Of a stretch of 24,955 bases of DNA, positions 10,401-17,524 are shown one piece after another. The notes beneath the pieces were generated by a model that was not told where the DNA came from, did no database searches, and saw nothing but the letters and a program-made list of their open reading frames with translations. Within the stretch, counting starts at the first letter, position 1. Every line of letters starts with the position of its first letter. Source of the stretch: JAZDFC01 sp043808235 (GTDB lineage: Bacteria; Bacteroidota; Ignavibacteria; Ignavibacteriales; Melioribacteraceae); the NCBI GenBank assembly GCA_043808235.1, contig JAZDFC010000102.1, positions 1 through 24,955 of the forward strand, written 5' to 3'. Position numbers and translations under genes: made by a program.

Positions 10401-10519
10401 CGATATCCTGGAACCTTGTAACGGACGACGGGATGGATGTTGCCTACGGATTATATATTTATCACGTCGATGCACCGGGCATCGGCCAACACATCGGCAA
10501 ATTTGCGATAATTAAATAA
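7406..10519 (+). CDS. Large secreted protein with Asp-rich calcium-site-like region and FlgD/T9SS-like C-terminus; function unknown
   Basis: ATG 7406 follows a good GGAGG site at 7396-7400. The 1037-residue product has a signal peptide (1-20, ending IYGQ). A conserved-looking N-terminal part is rich in Trp and Gly (GQWPFSPSLEWPKGSGHNY at 60-78). An Asp/Gly/Asn-rich stretch (about 253-400) has repeated DxNxDG-type loops such as GIDNDGDWVGYMDLNSNG, like thrombospondin-3 or dockerin calcium sites. A fibronectin-III-like part follows (about 505-635). The C-terminal module (from about 939) has VVPNPY and YTVAGQLIKTL and ends in GLYIYHVD...KFAIIK, as in FlgD-like or T9SS sorting domains. No enzyme motif was recognised. 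Its place between a TonB receptor and a PorV-like barrel suggests an outer-membrane or surface partner of the receptor. That role is inferred from position only. Confidence 0.8.
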   Translation: MFRKLILIFLFIANITFIYGQTSQTIKYRNEPLGNIQYRREGVMDGNQVRTLYYNNSEVGQWPFSPSLEWPKGSGHNYCDGVCMLVASEVETMGGIVHPLETSYREWMDRDPVTGTVWGVEPVPGYLNPAFTKPAVNTDTASWPTQWPRALPNIDANWDGYWYGYFGRGVQNSDFETFFVMDDSKDGEFSRPPYNFYPIASDSSRKGLGLRIEVRGFQWSHVLAEDIIFWHYDIVNISDNDRDSTFFGFYTDTGVGGSGDNGDDCASYDTKLDIAFGFDNDGFGAPGRWVTGYYGYAYLESPGNALNGINDDEDYDMNGNPMVDERRDDGIDNDGDWVGYMDLNSNGEWDADENEPLNNDVGQDGVGPFDGQYNGPDIGEGDGIPTDGEPNFDKTDKDESDQIGLSSLSIYRLGDGGVGGGWPKDDEQMWQRMQSANFDTSLQNANISIVFASGPFPLKKDLRERFSMALVFGSDFEDMIFNKETVQQIYNASYNFSKPPLKPKLTAVPGDGKVFLYWDKVAEESRDPFLGFQNNDPTQGYKKDFEGYMIYRSREPEFNDIKIVTDSKGEPKFWKPIAQFDLNDSIKGPDPVDINGAQFWRGNDNGLQHSYVDTDVQNGVKYYYACVSYDMGDPSFGTKGLTASECTKIISEDYSGVLKFVDYNCAVIVPNAAAAGYIPPQISGDLGTVTEGIGTGKLNIQVLSPAEIKQNADYKVVFNSQGEFPKYETSGFTVIRNYEGAVDTLAIAGINEIGKEIYTQPFDGLVVSVTNPDSVTVITEKTGWLIGESNMTMNVKADNQAAKYNLAYPSNYEIKFFDENVDIAYYPKVPVNFLVINTTTGDTVKVAIDDEDGNKEFSIGDTLRIVENYNSATNYYVTWRISYGPPPGIGYQPIYPQAGDVFVVSTTKQFKAGDYFQFNTQSAQVDANKAKESLGKISVVPNPYIAASSWEKRNLNQTGRGERKIDFINLPADCTIRIYTVAGQLIKTLVKESAPTDGSISWNLVTDDGMDVAYGLYIYHVDAPGIGQHIGKFAIIK

Positions 10520-10530
10520 GGAATGCGGCT

Positions 10531-11559
10531 ATGAAAAAGAGAATAGAAATAATTATTATGTTTTTTGTTTTTGCCTCTTTATCATTGGCACAAAGTAATT
10601 TTGTTTCCAATGTTTCTAAAAGAGGTACTACAGCCGCTCCTTTTCTAAATATTAGTCAAGGTGCAAGGGCTACTTCCATGGGAAGCGCTTTCGTTGCTGT
10701 AGCTGACGATCCAACCGCAATTTTCTGGAATGTTGCAGGAATTGCGAGATTAAAAAACGGGATTGTATTTGATCACACCGAATGGTTTGCCGATCTAAAA
10801 TATAATTATTTATCGGCTACTATCAGTCTTGGAGATTACGGAACTCTCGGCGCAAGTTTTGTTAGCTCCGATTACGGTGAAATGAGTGTAACAACAATTG
10901 CCGAACCAAACGGAACAGGCGAATCATTCAAAGTAACCGACGTTGCTTTCTCACTTGCCTGGGCAATAAATCTCACGGATAATTTTTCAATCGGTTTTAA
11001 TCCTAAGGTTGTTACTCAAAGCATCTGGAATACTTCAGGATATGCATTTGCCATTGATATGGGCGTCCTTTACAATACACCGTTCAAAGGAATTACGCTC
11101 GGCATGGCAATAACAAATTTCGGTACGAAGATGGCCTTAAACGGAACAACCGCAGTGGTGTTGTATGACCCCGATCCCGCAACCGAAGGCAACAATGGCA
11201 GAATACCTGCAGTTCTACAAACAGATGAATGGGATCTGCCGTTAAATTTTAGAGTTGGAATTTCATATAAAGCATTGGAAACCGACATGCACAAATTAGT
11301 GCTTGCAGTTGATGCTTTACATCCGAATAACGATTATGAAAGTATTAACCTTGGCGGCGAGTATATTTTCAACGATATGTTTTCGATACGCGGCGGCTGG
11401 AAATCGTTGCTGCTTGAAGATTCGGAAGAATCTTTTACTCTTGGCGCTGGCGTTAAACAAAATATTATGGGAAATATTAACATCCGGTTCGATTATTCTT
11501 ACTCGGATTTTGGAAGATTAAGCGATGTTCAGAAATTTTCGATAGGTATAAATTTCTAA
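10531..11559 (+). CDS. PorV/PorQ-family outer-membrane barrel protein
   Basis: This 342-residue protein has a signal peptide (about 1-20, SLSLAQ). It then carries the hallmark start of PorV/PorQ-type proteins: AAPFLNISQGARATSMGSA at 35-53, followed by AVADDPTAIFWNVAGIA. Alternating beta-strand patterns run to a C-terminal Phe (SIGINF), typical of outer-membrane barrels. In type IX secretion, PorV shuttles and anchors cargo at the outer membrane. Genomes of this group carry many paralogues of unclear role, so this copy may serve the adjacent secreted protein rather than the general machinery. An AAGGA ribosome site overlaps the stop of the previous gene, only 11 bases upstream, so the two are surely co-transcribed. 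A strong terminator follows. Confidence 0.85.
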   Translation: MKKRIEIIIMFFVFASLSLAQSNFVSNVSKRGTTAAPFLNISQGARATSMGSAFVAVADDPTAIFWNVAGIARLKNGIVFDHTEWFADLKYNYLSATISLGDYGTLGASFVSSDYGEMSVTTIAEPNGTGESFKVTDVAFSLAWAINLTDNFSIGFNPKVVTQSIWNTSGYAFAIDMGVLYNTPFKGITLGMAITNFGTKMALNGTTAVVLYDPDPATEGNNGRIPAVLQTDEWDLPLNFRVGISYKALETDMHKLVLAVDALHPNNDYESINLGGEYIFNDMFSIRGGWKSLLLEDSEESFTLGAGVKQNIMGNINIRFDYSYSDFGRLSDVQKFSIGINF

Positions 11560-11648
11560 TGACTCCTTACGTTGCCGGATATATGTTGGTTACTGCCTCC
11601 TCCCAGATTGCTAATACTATAATGTATGTTCGGTAATTAATTAAGTAC

Positions 11649-11685
11649 CTCCGGCGGAAAGAAAATTCTTTTCGCCGGAGTTTTT
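11649..11685 (+). terminator. Strong intrinsic terminator closing the TonB/PorV block
   Basis: CTCCGGCGGAAAGAA (11649-11663) pairs with TTCTTTTCGCCGGAG (11666-11680), up to 15 pairs with one G-T; the innermost pairs open to form the loop. TTTTT follows at once. It lies 90 bases after the stop at 11559 and separates the transport block from the glycosidase block. The 201-base gap holds nothing else I can name. Confidence 0.9.
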
Positions 11686-11760
11686 ATTAAAAGCAATTGA
11701 ATTAGCCTGGGGCATCTTCATTGGCAATTAAAATTATTTCTATCATTTGATGGTTAGAAA

Positions 11761-13578
11761 ATGAAAAATTCTATAAAAATAATTCTCTCTTTATCTTTAG
11801 TGATAATAGTTGTTTTCACTTTACAGCTAAGTGCAAAGATATACAAAGGAGCCGAGTATCGAACAAAAGAAGCTTATGTTTACGGCAGGTTCGAAGTGAA
11901 TTTTAAACCGGCTTATCGCGAAGGAGTTGTATCTTCCTTTTTTACTTATCACGATGGTTCTTCAGGTTGGAATGAACTTGATATCGAAGTTATCGGCAGG
12001 TACGATAATGTACTCCAATTCAATGCGATTACTCCCGGACAAAAATTTCACATCAAAAGCAACTATGTTCCATTTAGTCCTTACGAAGATTTCCATACTT
12101 ATGCAATGGAGTGGACTCCGGATTATGTAGCTTTGTTTGTTGATGGCGAAGAGGTGCTTCGTCAAACCGGCGAACATGTGGCAACACTTCAATATCCTTC
12201 GAAAATAATGATGAACATTTGGAACCCGGAATATACCGGATGGGTTGGATACTGGAATGATGTATTCCTCCCAGCACATGCTTACTATGATTGGGTGAGT
12301 TATTCTTCATATACTCCGGGTGCAGGCAATACAGGTACGGATAATAATTTTACTAATCAGTGGAAAGATGATTTTAATTCATTCGATACTAATAGATGGC
12401 AAAAAGCCACACATACATTCGGCGGCAATATGTGTGATTTTATCGAAGACAATGCCGTGTTTAAAGACGGTAAATTAATTTTATGCTTAACCGACGATAC
12501 CAATACCGGCTATGCTGATAATACTGCCCCCGATGTTTTATGGGCGAGAGAGAATTATGATAAATCTGTCGTTGTTATGTTCTCGGAAGAATTGGATGAA
12601 GTTAGTTCGTCGAATGCTGCAAATTATATTATTCCAGGAGTTCAAATAACAAACGCTATTCTTAATTCGGATAGGAAAAGCGTTACCTTATTCACGCAAA
12701 ATTATAATCAAGATGTTCCATACAACGTAATAGTCCAAAATATTTACGATGATGCTGAGACCCCCAATAAAATAACAACTAAAGCTAAAACAATTAACCA
12801 AATTACACCGATCGAATTTCCTTTCAAGGTAAATGTTGGAGGAAATCAATTTGGAGATTATTTGCCGGATCAGTTGTGGAGTCCGGAAGTTGAATATGGA
12901 TATTGGATGGGGGATGTAGTCCATTACCCGCAGAATTTAATTATACAGGGAACAACCGATGATCAGGTTTTCCTTGATGAAAGAAAAGGACTCATTACTT
13001 ATAAAGTACGTGTTCCCAACGGCAGATATAAAGTAAATTTATTGTTTGCGGATAACGCCAATAATTCTGCCGGTGAAAGAATATTCGATGTTATCATTGA
13101 AAATGTTGTTGTGAAAGATAATCTTGATGTTTACGCCGAGGTAGGAAAAAATAATGCTTTCAATTTTGAAACAGAAACTGATGTGAACGACGGAATAATT
13201 GACATCTTTTTTGCCGAAGAAAAAGACAGCGCTTTCGTGAATGGAATTATCGTTGAACAACTTACAACGGGTATAAAACTCAATCATAATTTATTGCCGG
13301 GCGATTTTAAATTATTCCAGAACTATCCTAATCCGTTTAACGGATCGACAATTATCAAGTATAACATTTCAAAACGCCAGGATATGCGGTTAAAAATATT
13401 CGATATTCTTGGCAATGAAATATTTTTCAAATCTCTTGGATTAGTCAATCCCGGCGAGAATAGTTTCTTATGGAATGGAATTTCCAATAAAGGCGATTCG
13501 CTATCGACAGGAGTGTATATTTTAACTCTGATCGGTGAAAATAAAACAGCATCTCAAAAACTTGTCTATCTAAAATGA
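11761..13578 (+). CDS. Secreted GH16 beta-glucanase, circularly permuted, with Ig-like, malectin-like and T9SS domains
   Basis: The 605-residue protein has a signal peptide (1-25) and a GH16 domain (about 26-255). The catalytic motif is NELDIE at 71-76: Glu72 nucleophile, Asp74, Glu76 acid/base. This short ExDxE form is that of lichenases (1,3-1,4-beta-glucanases). The domain begins where the middle of a Bacillus lichenase begins (GAEYRTKEAYVYGRFEV, 30-46). The part that normally comes first (DDFNSFDTNRWQKATHTF...GKLILCL, 203-242) comes last. This is the permuted order known from Fibrobacter succinogenes beta-glucanase. Then follow an SbsA/Big_5-like Ig domain (about 255-340), a malectin-like domain (about 353-501, FKVNVGG...GIIVEQL) and a T9SS sorting domain (about 515-605, NYPNPFNG). 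It should cut beta-glucan outside the cell. Its stop overlaps the next frame by four bases. Confidence 0.9.
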   Translation: MKNSIKIILSLSLVIIVVFTLQLSAKIYKGAEYRTKEAYVYGRFEVNFKPAYREGVVSSFFTYHDGSSGWNELDIEVIGRYDNVLQFNAITPGQKFHIKSNYVPFSPYEDFHTYAMEWTPDYVALFVDGEEVLRQTGEHVATLQYPSKIMMNIWNPEYTGWVGYWNDVFLPAHAYYDWVSYSSYTPGAGNTGTDNNFTNQWKDDFNSFDTNRWQKATHTFGGNMCDFIEDNAVFKDGKLILCLTDDTNTGYADNTAPDVLWARENYDKSVVVMFSEELDEVSSSNAANYIIPGVQITNAILNSDRKSVTLFTQNYNQDVPYNVIVQNIYDDAETPNKITTKAKTINQITPIEFPFKVNVGGNQFGDYLPDQLWSPEVEYGYWMGDVVHYPQNLIIQGTTDDQVFLDERKGLITYKVRVPNGRYKVNLLFADNANNSAGERIFDVIIENVVVKDNLDVYAEVGKNNAFNFETETDVNDGIIDIFFAEEKDSAFVNGIIVEQLTTGIKLNHNLLPGDFKLFQNYPNPFNGSTIIKYNISKRQDMRLKIFDILGNEIFFKSLGLVNPGENSFLWNGISNKGDSLSTGVYILTLIGENKTASQKLVYLK

Positions 13579-13586
13579 GGAAATTA

Positions 13587-15833
13587 ATGAAACGGTTACA
13601 GACTATATTAATTGCGTTTATATTTTTCTTAGCCGGTGTTTCGGCGCTTTATTCACAAGTTTCGAAGAATGAACAATGTGAAAAATTTGTAAGTGAACTT
13701 ATTTCGAAAATGACGCTCGAAGAGAAAGTAGGTCAACTTATTCAGTATTCGGCAGGATTCGATACCGGCACACAAACATTCGGGCCTTCCGAAGGAAGCG
13801 AAGAGTTAATACGTAAAGGTATGATTGGATCATTTCTAAATATTGTTGGCGCGGAAGAAACTAAACGGTTACAGAAAATTGCGGTTGAAGAATCAAGATT
13901 AAAAATACCAATAATATTCGGACTCGATGTGATTCACGGATTTAAATCAACATTCCCGGTTCCACTCGCGGAGGCTTGTACTTGGAATCCCGATCTTGTT
14001 GAATTTTCATCCCGCTGGCAATCAATCGAAGCAACTTCGGCTGGAATTCATTGGACATTTGCGCCGATGGTCGATATAGCAAGAGATCCGAGATGGGGAA
14101 GAATTGTTGAAGGAAACGGGGAAGATACTTACCTCGGTTCGGTTATGGCAGTTGCACGTGTAAAAGGATTTCAAGGCGATGATCTAACAAAAGAAGATGC
14201 GATGCTCGCGTGTGTTAAACATTACGCTGCATATGGCGGAGCCGAAGGCGGACGTGATTATAATACTGTTGACATGTCGGAACGAACTTTGCGTGAATAC
14301 TTTCTTCCGCCTTACAAAGCAGCCATAGATGCGGGTGCTGGTTCGGTAATGGCTTCGTTCAATGAGATTGGCGGAGTTCCTTCTTCTGCAAGTAAATTTT
14401 TAATGACACAACTTTTACGGGATGAATGGAAGACAGATGCATTTGTTGTAAGCGATTGGAATTCAATTGGCGAATTAGTCCCGCACGGAGTAGCAGCAGA
14501 TTTGAAAGAAGCAGCCAAACTCGGCATTGAAGCAACAATTGATATGGATATGGAAGGAAGCGCATACTTTTTTCATCTCGTCTCTTTAGTGAACGAAGGG
14601 AAGGTCGATATAAAATTTGTTGACGATGCAGTGCGTAGAGTATTAACAGCAAAATTCATACTTGGCTTATTCGATAATCCGTACAAAAATTGTAATCCCG
14701 AAAGAGAAAAAAAAGTTGTTCAGTGCAAAGAGATAATTGATGCCACAAAAAAAGTTGCGGATGAATCAATTGTACTTTTAAAAAACGAGAATAATGTATT
14801 GCCGCTCAATAAAGATTTGAAGAAAATTGCAATAATTGGACCATTAGCTGATAATAATTTCGATCCACTCGGGCCGTGGGATCAACAGGGTGACACCTCA
14901 ATTGTTGTCACTGTTGTTGATGGGCTTAAAAATAAATTGGGAAAGAATAATGAAGTGATTTACTCAAAAGGTTGTGAGATAATTAATGAATCGACAGAAG
15001 GATTTGACGAGGCGGTATCAGTTGCAAAAGATGCCGATGTAATAATTTTATGCCTTGGTGAAACCTTGCGAATCGGCGGCGAAGCAAAATCGCGTGCAAC
15101 TATGAACATACCGGGAGTGCAGGAACTTCTTGCTAAAGAAATCGATAAACTTGGCAAACCGACAATTTTAGTTTTGATGAACAGCAGACCGCTCGAAATT
15201 AATTGGTTCCAGGAAAATGTTGAAGGAATAATCGAAGCTTGGTTCCTTGGCTCACAAAGCGGCAATGCTATTGCAGATGTTTTATTCGGCGATGTAAACC
15301 CAAGTGGTAAATTGACAGTTACGTTCCCTCGCTCGGTTGGGCAAATACCATACTATTATAATCATAAAAATACAGGTAGACCATATTTCGGTGGTACGCG
15401 AGGATTTTTTTCAATGTATCTCGATATTGAAAACAGTCCGTTATATCCGTTTGGTTTCGGATTGAGCTATAGTACTTTCGAATATTCCAACTTAACGTTA
15501 AATAATAAAAAGATAACGATGGATGGCAGTGTTCAGATTTCAGTCGATGTAAAAAACGCAAGTAATATTGCCGGGCAGGAAGTAGTTCAACTTTATGTAA
15601 GAGATTTGGTAGGCAGTGTTACCCGGCCGGTAAAAGAATTGAAAGGTTTCAAAAAAATTATACTTCAGCCGGGCGAAACTAAGAAAGTGGAATTCGAATT
15701 AGATAAATCCGATCTCGCATTTTATGATATTAATATGAATTACAAAGCCGAGCCGGGCGAATTCAAAGTTTTTATAGGTACCAATTCACAAGAATTATTG
15801 GAAGATAGTTTCATCTTAGAAAACAACAATTAG
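13587..15833 (+). CDS. Beta-glucosidase, glycoside hydrolase family 3 (BglX-like)
   Basis: I choose ATG 13587, six bases after GAGG (13577-13580); the frame also opens at ATG 13575, which overlaps the previous stop as ATGA. The 748-residue product has a signal peptide (MKRLQTILIAFIFFLAGVSALY) with no lipobox and no sorting domain, so it is probably periplasmic. Numbered from this start, the GH3 barrel has the KHYAAYG motif at about 211-217 and the nucleophile Asp290 in VVSDWNS. An alpha/beta sandwich follows (from ESIVLLKNENNVLPL to the LFGDVNPSGKL region), then a C-terminal fibronectin-III-like domain (VQLYVRD, LKGFKKI). It should release glucose from short beta-glucan oligosaccharides made by the GH16 enzymes. 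Length and domain order are normal for periplasmic GH3 beta-glucosidases. Xylosidase activity cannot be excluded from sequence alone. Confidence 0.93.
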   Translation: MKRLQTILIAFIFFLAGVSALYSQVSKNEQCEKFVSELISKMTLEEKVGQLIQYSAGFDTGTQTFGPSEGSEELIRKGMIGSFLNIVGAEETKRLQKIAVEESRLKIPIIFGLDVIHGFKSTFPVPLAEACTWNPDLVEFSSRWQSIEATSAGIHWTFAPMVDIARDPRWGRIVEGNGEDTYLGSVMAVARVKGFQGDDLTKEDAMLACVKHYAAYGGAEGGRDYNTVDMSERTLREYFLPPYKAAIDAGAGSVMASFNEIGGVPSSASKFLMTQLLRDEWKTDAFVVSDWNSIGELVPHGVAADLKEAAKLGIEATIDMDMEGSAYFFHLVSLVNEGKVDIKFVDDAVRRVLTAKFILGLFDNPYKNCNPEREKKVVQCKEIIDATKKVADESIVLLKNENNVLPLNKDLKKIAIIGPLADNNFDPLGPWDQQGDTSIVVTVVDGLKNKLGKNNEVIYSKGCEIINESTEGFDEAVSVAKDADVIILCLGETLRIGGEAKSRATMNIPGVQELLAKEIDKLGKPTILVLMNSRPLEINWFQENVEGIIEAWFLGSQSGNAIADVLFGDVNPSGKLTVTFPRSVGQIPYYYNHKNTGRPYFGGTRGFFSMYLDIENSPLYPFGFGLSYSTFEYSNLTLNNKKITMDGSVQISVDVKNASNIAGQEVVQLYVRDLVGSVTRPVKELKGFKKIILQPGETKKVEFELDKSDLAFYDINMNYKAEPGEFKVFIGTNSQELLEDSFILENNN

Positions 15834-15836
15834 ATT

Positions 15837-15881
15837 CTTAGTGCCTTGTGTGGCAAATCCTTAACCACTTAGAGCACTTCG
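15837..15881. repeat. Short imperfect inverted repeat, intergenic (family A, shortened copy)
   Basis: CTTAGTGCCTTGTGTGGCA (15837-15855) is partly complementary to TTAACCACTTAGAGCACTTCG (15861-15881). The left arm matches the reverse complement of the right arm of the larger element at 17422-17492, less about eight internal bases. It fills most of the 87-base gap before the MFS gene. Confidence 0.55.
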
Positions 15882-15920
15882 AAAATTGAAAATAATTATT
15901 CATATTCAGGATAAAATAAT

Positions 15921-17420
15921 ATGGCAAGCTCAACAATTTCAGCTCCGATAAATTCGGTGAACGGATCTTCGGATAAAAATTATTCATCGGCACTCGTTGT
16001 TCTTACCTCGCTGTTTTTTATGTGGGGATTTATAACTTGCTTAAATGATATTTTAATTCCGCATCTTAAAGCGGTATTCACCCTTAATTATACACAGGTG
16101 ATGCTGATTCAATTCAGCTTCTTTACAGCTTATGCAGTTGTGTCCCTTCCTGCCGGAATGCTTGTTGAGAAAATCGGTTACAAATTTGGAATTGTGATTG
16201 GATTAGTTACGGCTGGAATCGGTTGTCTGTTATTTTATCCTGCTGCCGGATATCAATCTTATGTAATGTTTCTTGTTGCCTTATTCATTCTTGCCGGCGG
16301 TATTACACTTCTTCAAGTTGCAGCCAATCCGTATGTGGCAGTTCTCGGTAAACCGGAAACTGCATCTGCACGATTGAATTTAACGCAAGCGTTTAATTCT
16401 CTCGGAACTACGATTGCTCCATATTTCGGATCGTTACTTATTTTATCGATTGCAATTAAATCTGCAGATGAGTTAATAAAATTGACACCAAACGAATTAT
16501 CTGCTTACAAATCTATGGAAGCAGCTGCGGTACAGTCGCCTTATCTTTGGCTTGCTGCGGCGTTGTTCGCCATTGCTGCATTTTTTGCCGTAATCAAACT
16601 TCCTAAGATTGAAGCTGCTGATATTGCAGCGGAAGGAAGTGACGGTGGAAACTTTGATCATGTTCACCACAGCGCATGGGGATACAGACATTTGGTGTTC
16701 GGCGCAATCGCAATATTTGTTTATGTTGGTGGAGAAGTTTCAATTGGAAGCTTCCTCGTAAATTATTTGGGACAGCCATTTATTGCAGGTTTACCTGAAG
16801 AAGAGGCAGGTAAATATGTTTCTCTATATTGGGGCGGTGCAATGATCGGGCGGTTTTTTGGTTCGCTAATTTTGTCTGAAATGAATGATAAAAAGAAGAA
16901 GAATATTTTCTCCGCATTGATATTCGTTTTAGCGGTAGTTCTTGCTCTTTTTGTAACGAAGGAATATCAGAATTTGTCGAATATTTCTTTTGAGAATTTT
17001 TCAAAGACATTAACATTCTTGCTTTTTGTAACTCTTAATTTTGCCGCATTCAATCTAGGAATGAGGAAACCAGGCAGAACACTCACAATTCTTTCTCTAT
17101 GCGCAGCAGCTCTCGTTGTAATTTCAATGTTAACCCTGGGTAATGTTGCAATGTGGACGATACTTGCAGTTGGTTTATTTAACTCAATTATGTTCCCGAC
17201 AATTTTTACTCTCGCAATTAACGGACTCGGGAAACACACAGGACAAGCTTCGGGCATCCTTTGCACCGCAATAGTTGGTGGAGCAATTCTTCCGGTTATT
17301 CAAGGATTCTTTGCCGATAATATTGGAATACATCATGCATTTATTCTTCCGGTACTTTGCTATCTATATATAGCATTTTATGGAATCAAAGGATCGATTC
17401 CGAGTTTTATAAAAAAATAA
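15921..17420 (+). CDS. MFS sugar transporter, GluP/FucP family (probable glucose/galactose permease)
   Basis: The protein has 499 residues and about 12 or more hydrophobic segments. Conserved FHS-family stretches are visible: LFFMWGFITCLNDILIPHLK (31-50, with Asp43), QFSFFTAYAVVSLPAGML (64-81) and LLQVAANPYVAVLG (130-143). Where E. coli FucP has the essential Glu135, this protein has Gln132. As I recall, glucose/galactose members have Gln there, which argues against fucose. It should bring monosaccharide released by the GH3 enzyme through the inner membrane with protons. It is longer than FucP (about 440) because of extra sequence around 350-410. AGGA at 15908-15911 serves as ribosome site. 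Two related palindromic elements flank the gene. Confidence 0.9.
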   Translation: MASSTISAPINSVNGSSDKNYSSALVVLTSLFFMWGFITCLNDILIPHLKAVFTLNYTQVMLIQFSFFTAYAVVSLPAGMLVEKIGYKFGIVIGLVTAGIGCLLFYPAAGYQSYVMFLVALFILAGGITLLQVAANPYVAVLGKPETASARLNLTQAFNSLGTTIAPYFGSLLILSIAIKSADELIKLTPNELSAYKSMEAAAVQSPYLWLAAALFAIAAFFAVIKLPKIEAADIAAEGSDGGNFDHVHHSAWGYRHLVFGAIAIFVYVGGEVSIGSFLVNYLGQPFIAGLPEEEAGKYVSLYWGGAMIGRFFGSLILSEMNDKKKKNIFSALIFVLAVVLALFVTKEYQNLSNISFENFSKTLTFLLFVTLNFAAFNLGMRKPGRTLTILSLCAAALVVISMLTLGNVAMWTILAVGLFNSIMFPTIFTLAINGLGKHTGQASGILCTAIVGGAILPVIQGFFADNIGIHHAFILPVLCYLYIAFYGIKGSIPSFIKK

Positions 17421-17421
17421 T

Positions 17422-17492
17422 CTTAGTGTCTTTGAGTCTTAGTGGCATTCAGTTTTTCTTTTTCTTGCCACACAAGACTCGAAGGCACAAAG
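17422..17492. repeat. Long imperfect inverted repeat, intergenic (family A, full copy)
   Basis: CTTAGTGTCTTTGAGTCTTA... (17422-17447) is the imperfect inverse of the stretch at 17466-17492 (TGCCACACAAGACTCGAAGG...). The loop 17448-17465 is T-rich. The RNA would fold into a hairpin of about 26 pairs with a few mismatches. It begins right after the MFS stop and ends 32 bases before the next start, so it could shape mRNA ends inside the operon. Confidence 0.7.
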
Positions 17493-17524
17493 TAAATGAA
17501 TATATAAAGAGGAAATTTTAATTT

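Noticed and set aside
4658..11559. A SusD-like gene next to the TonB receptor
   Set aside because: None of the neighbours is a SusD-type lipoprotein with helical TPR-like structure. The two following genes are a large beta-rich secreted protein and a PorV-like barrel.
11721..11746. Promoter TTGGCA ... TATCAT before the permuted GH16 gene
   Set aside because: The spacing is only 14 bases, too short for a sigma70 promoter. A promoter should exist here after the strong terminator, but I cannot identify it.
11962..12310. Two overlapping minus-strand open frames (105 and 78 codons)
   Set aside because: Both are antisense to the catalytic core of the permuted GH16 domain and have no support of their own.
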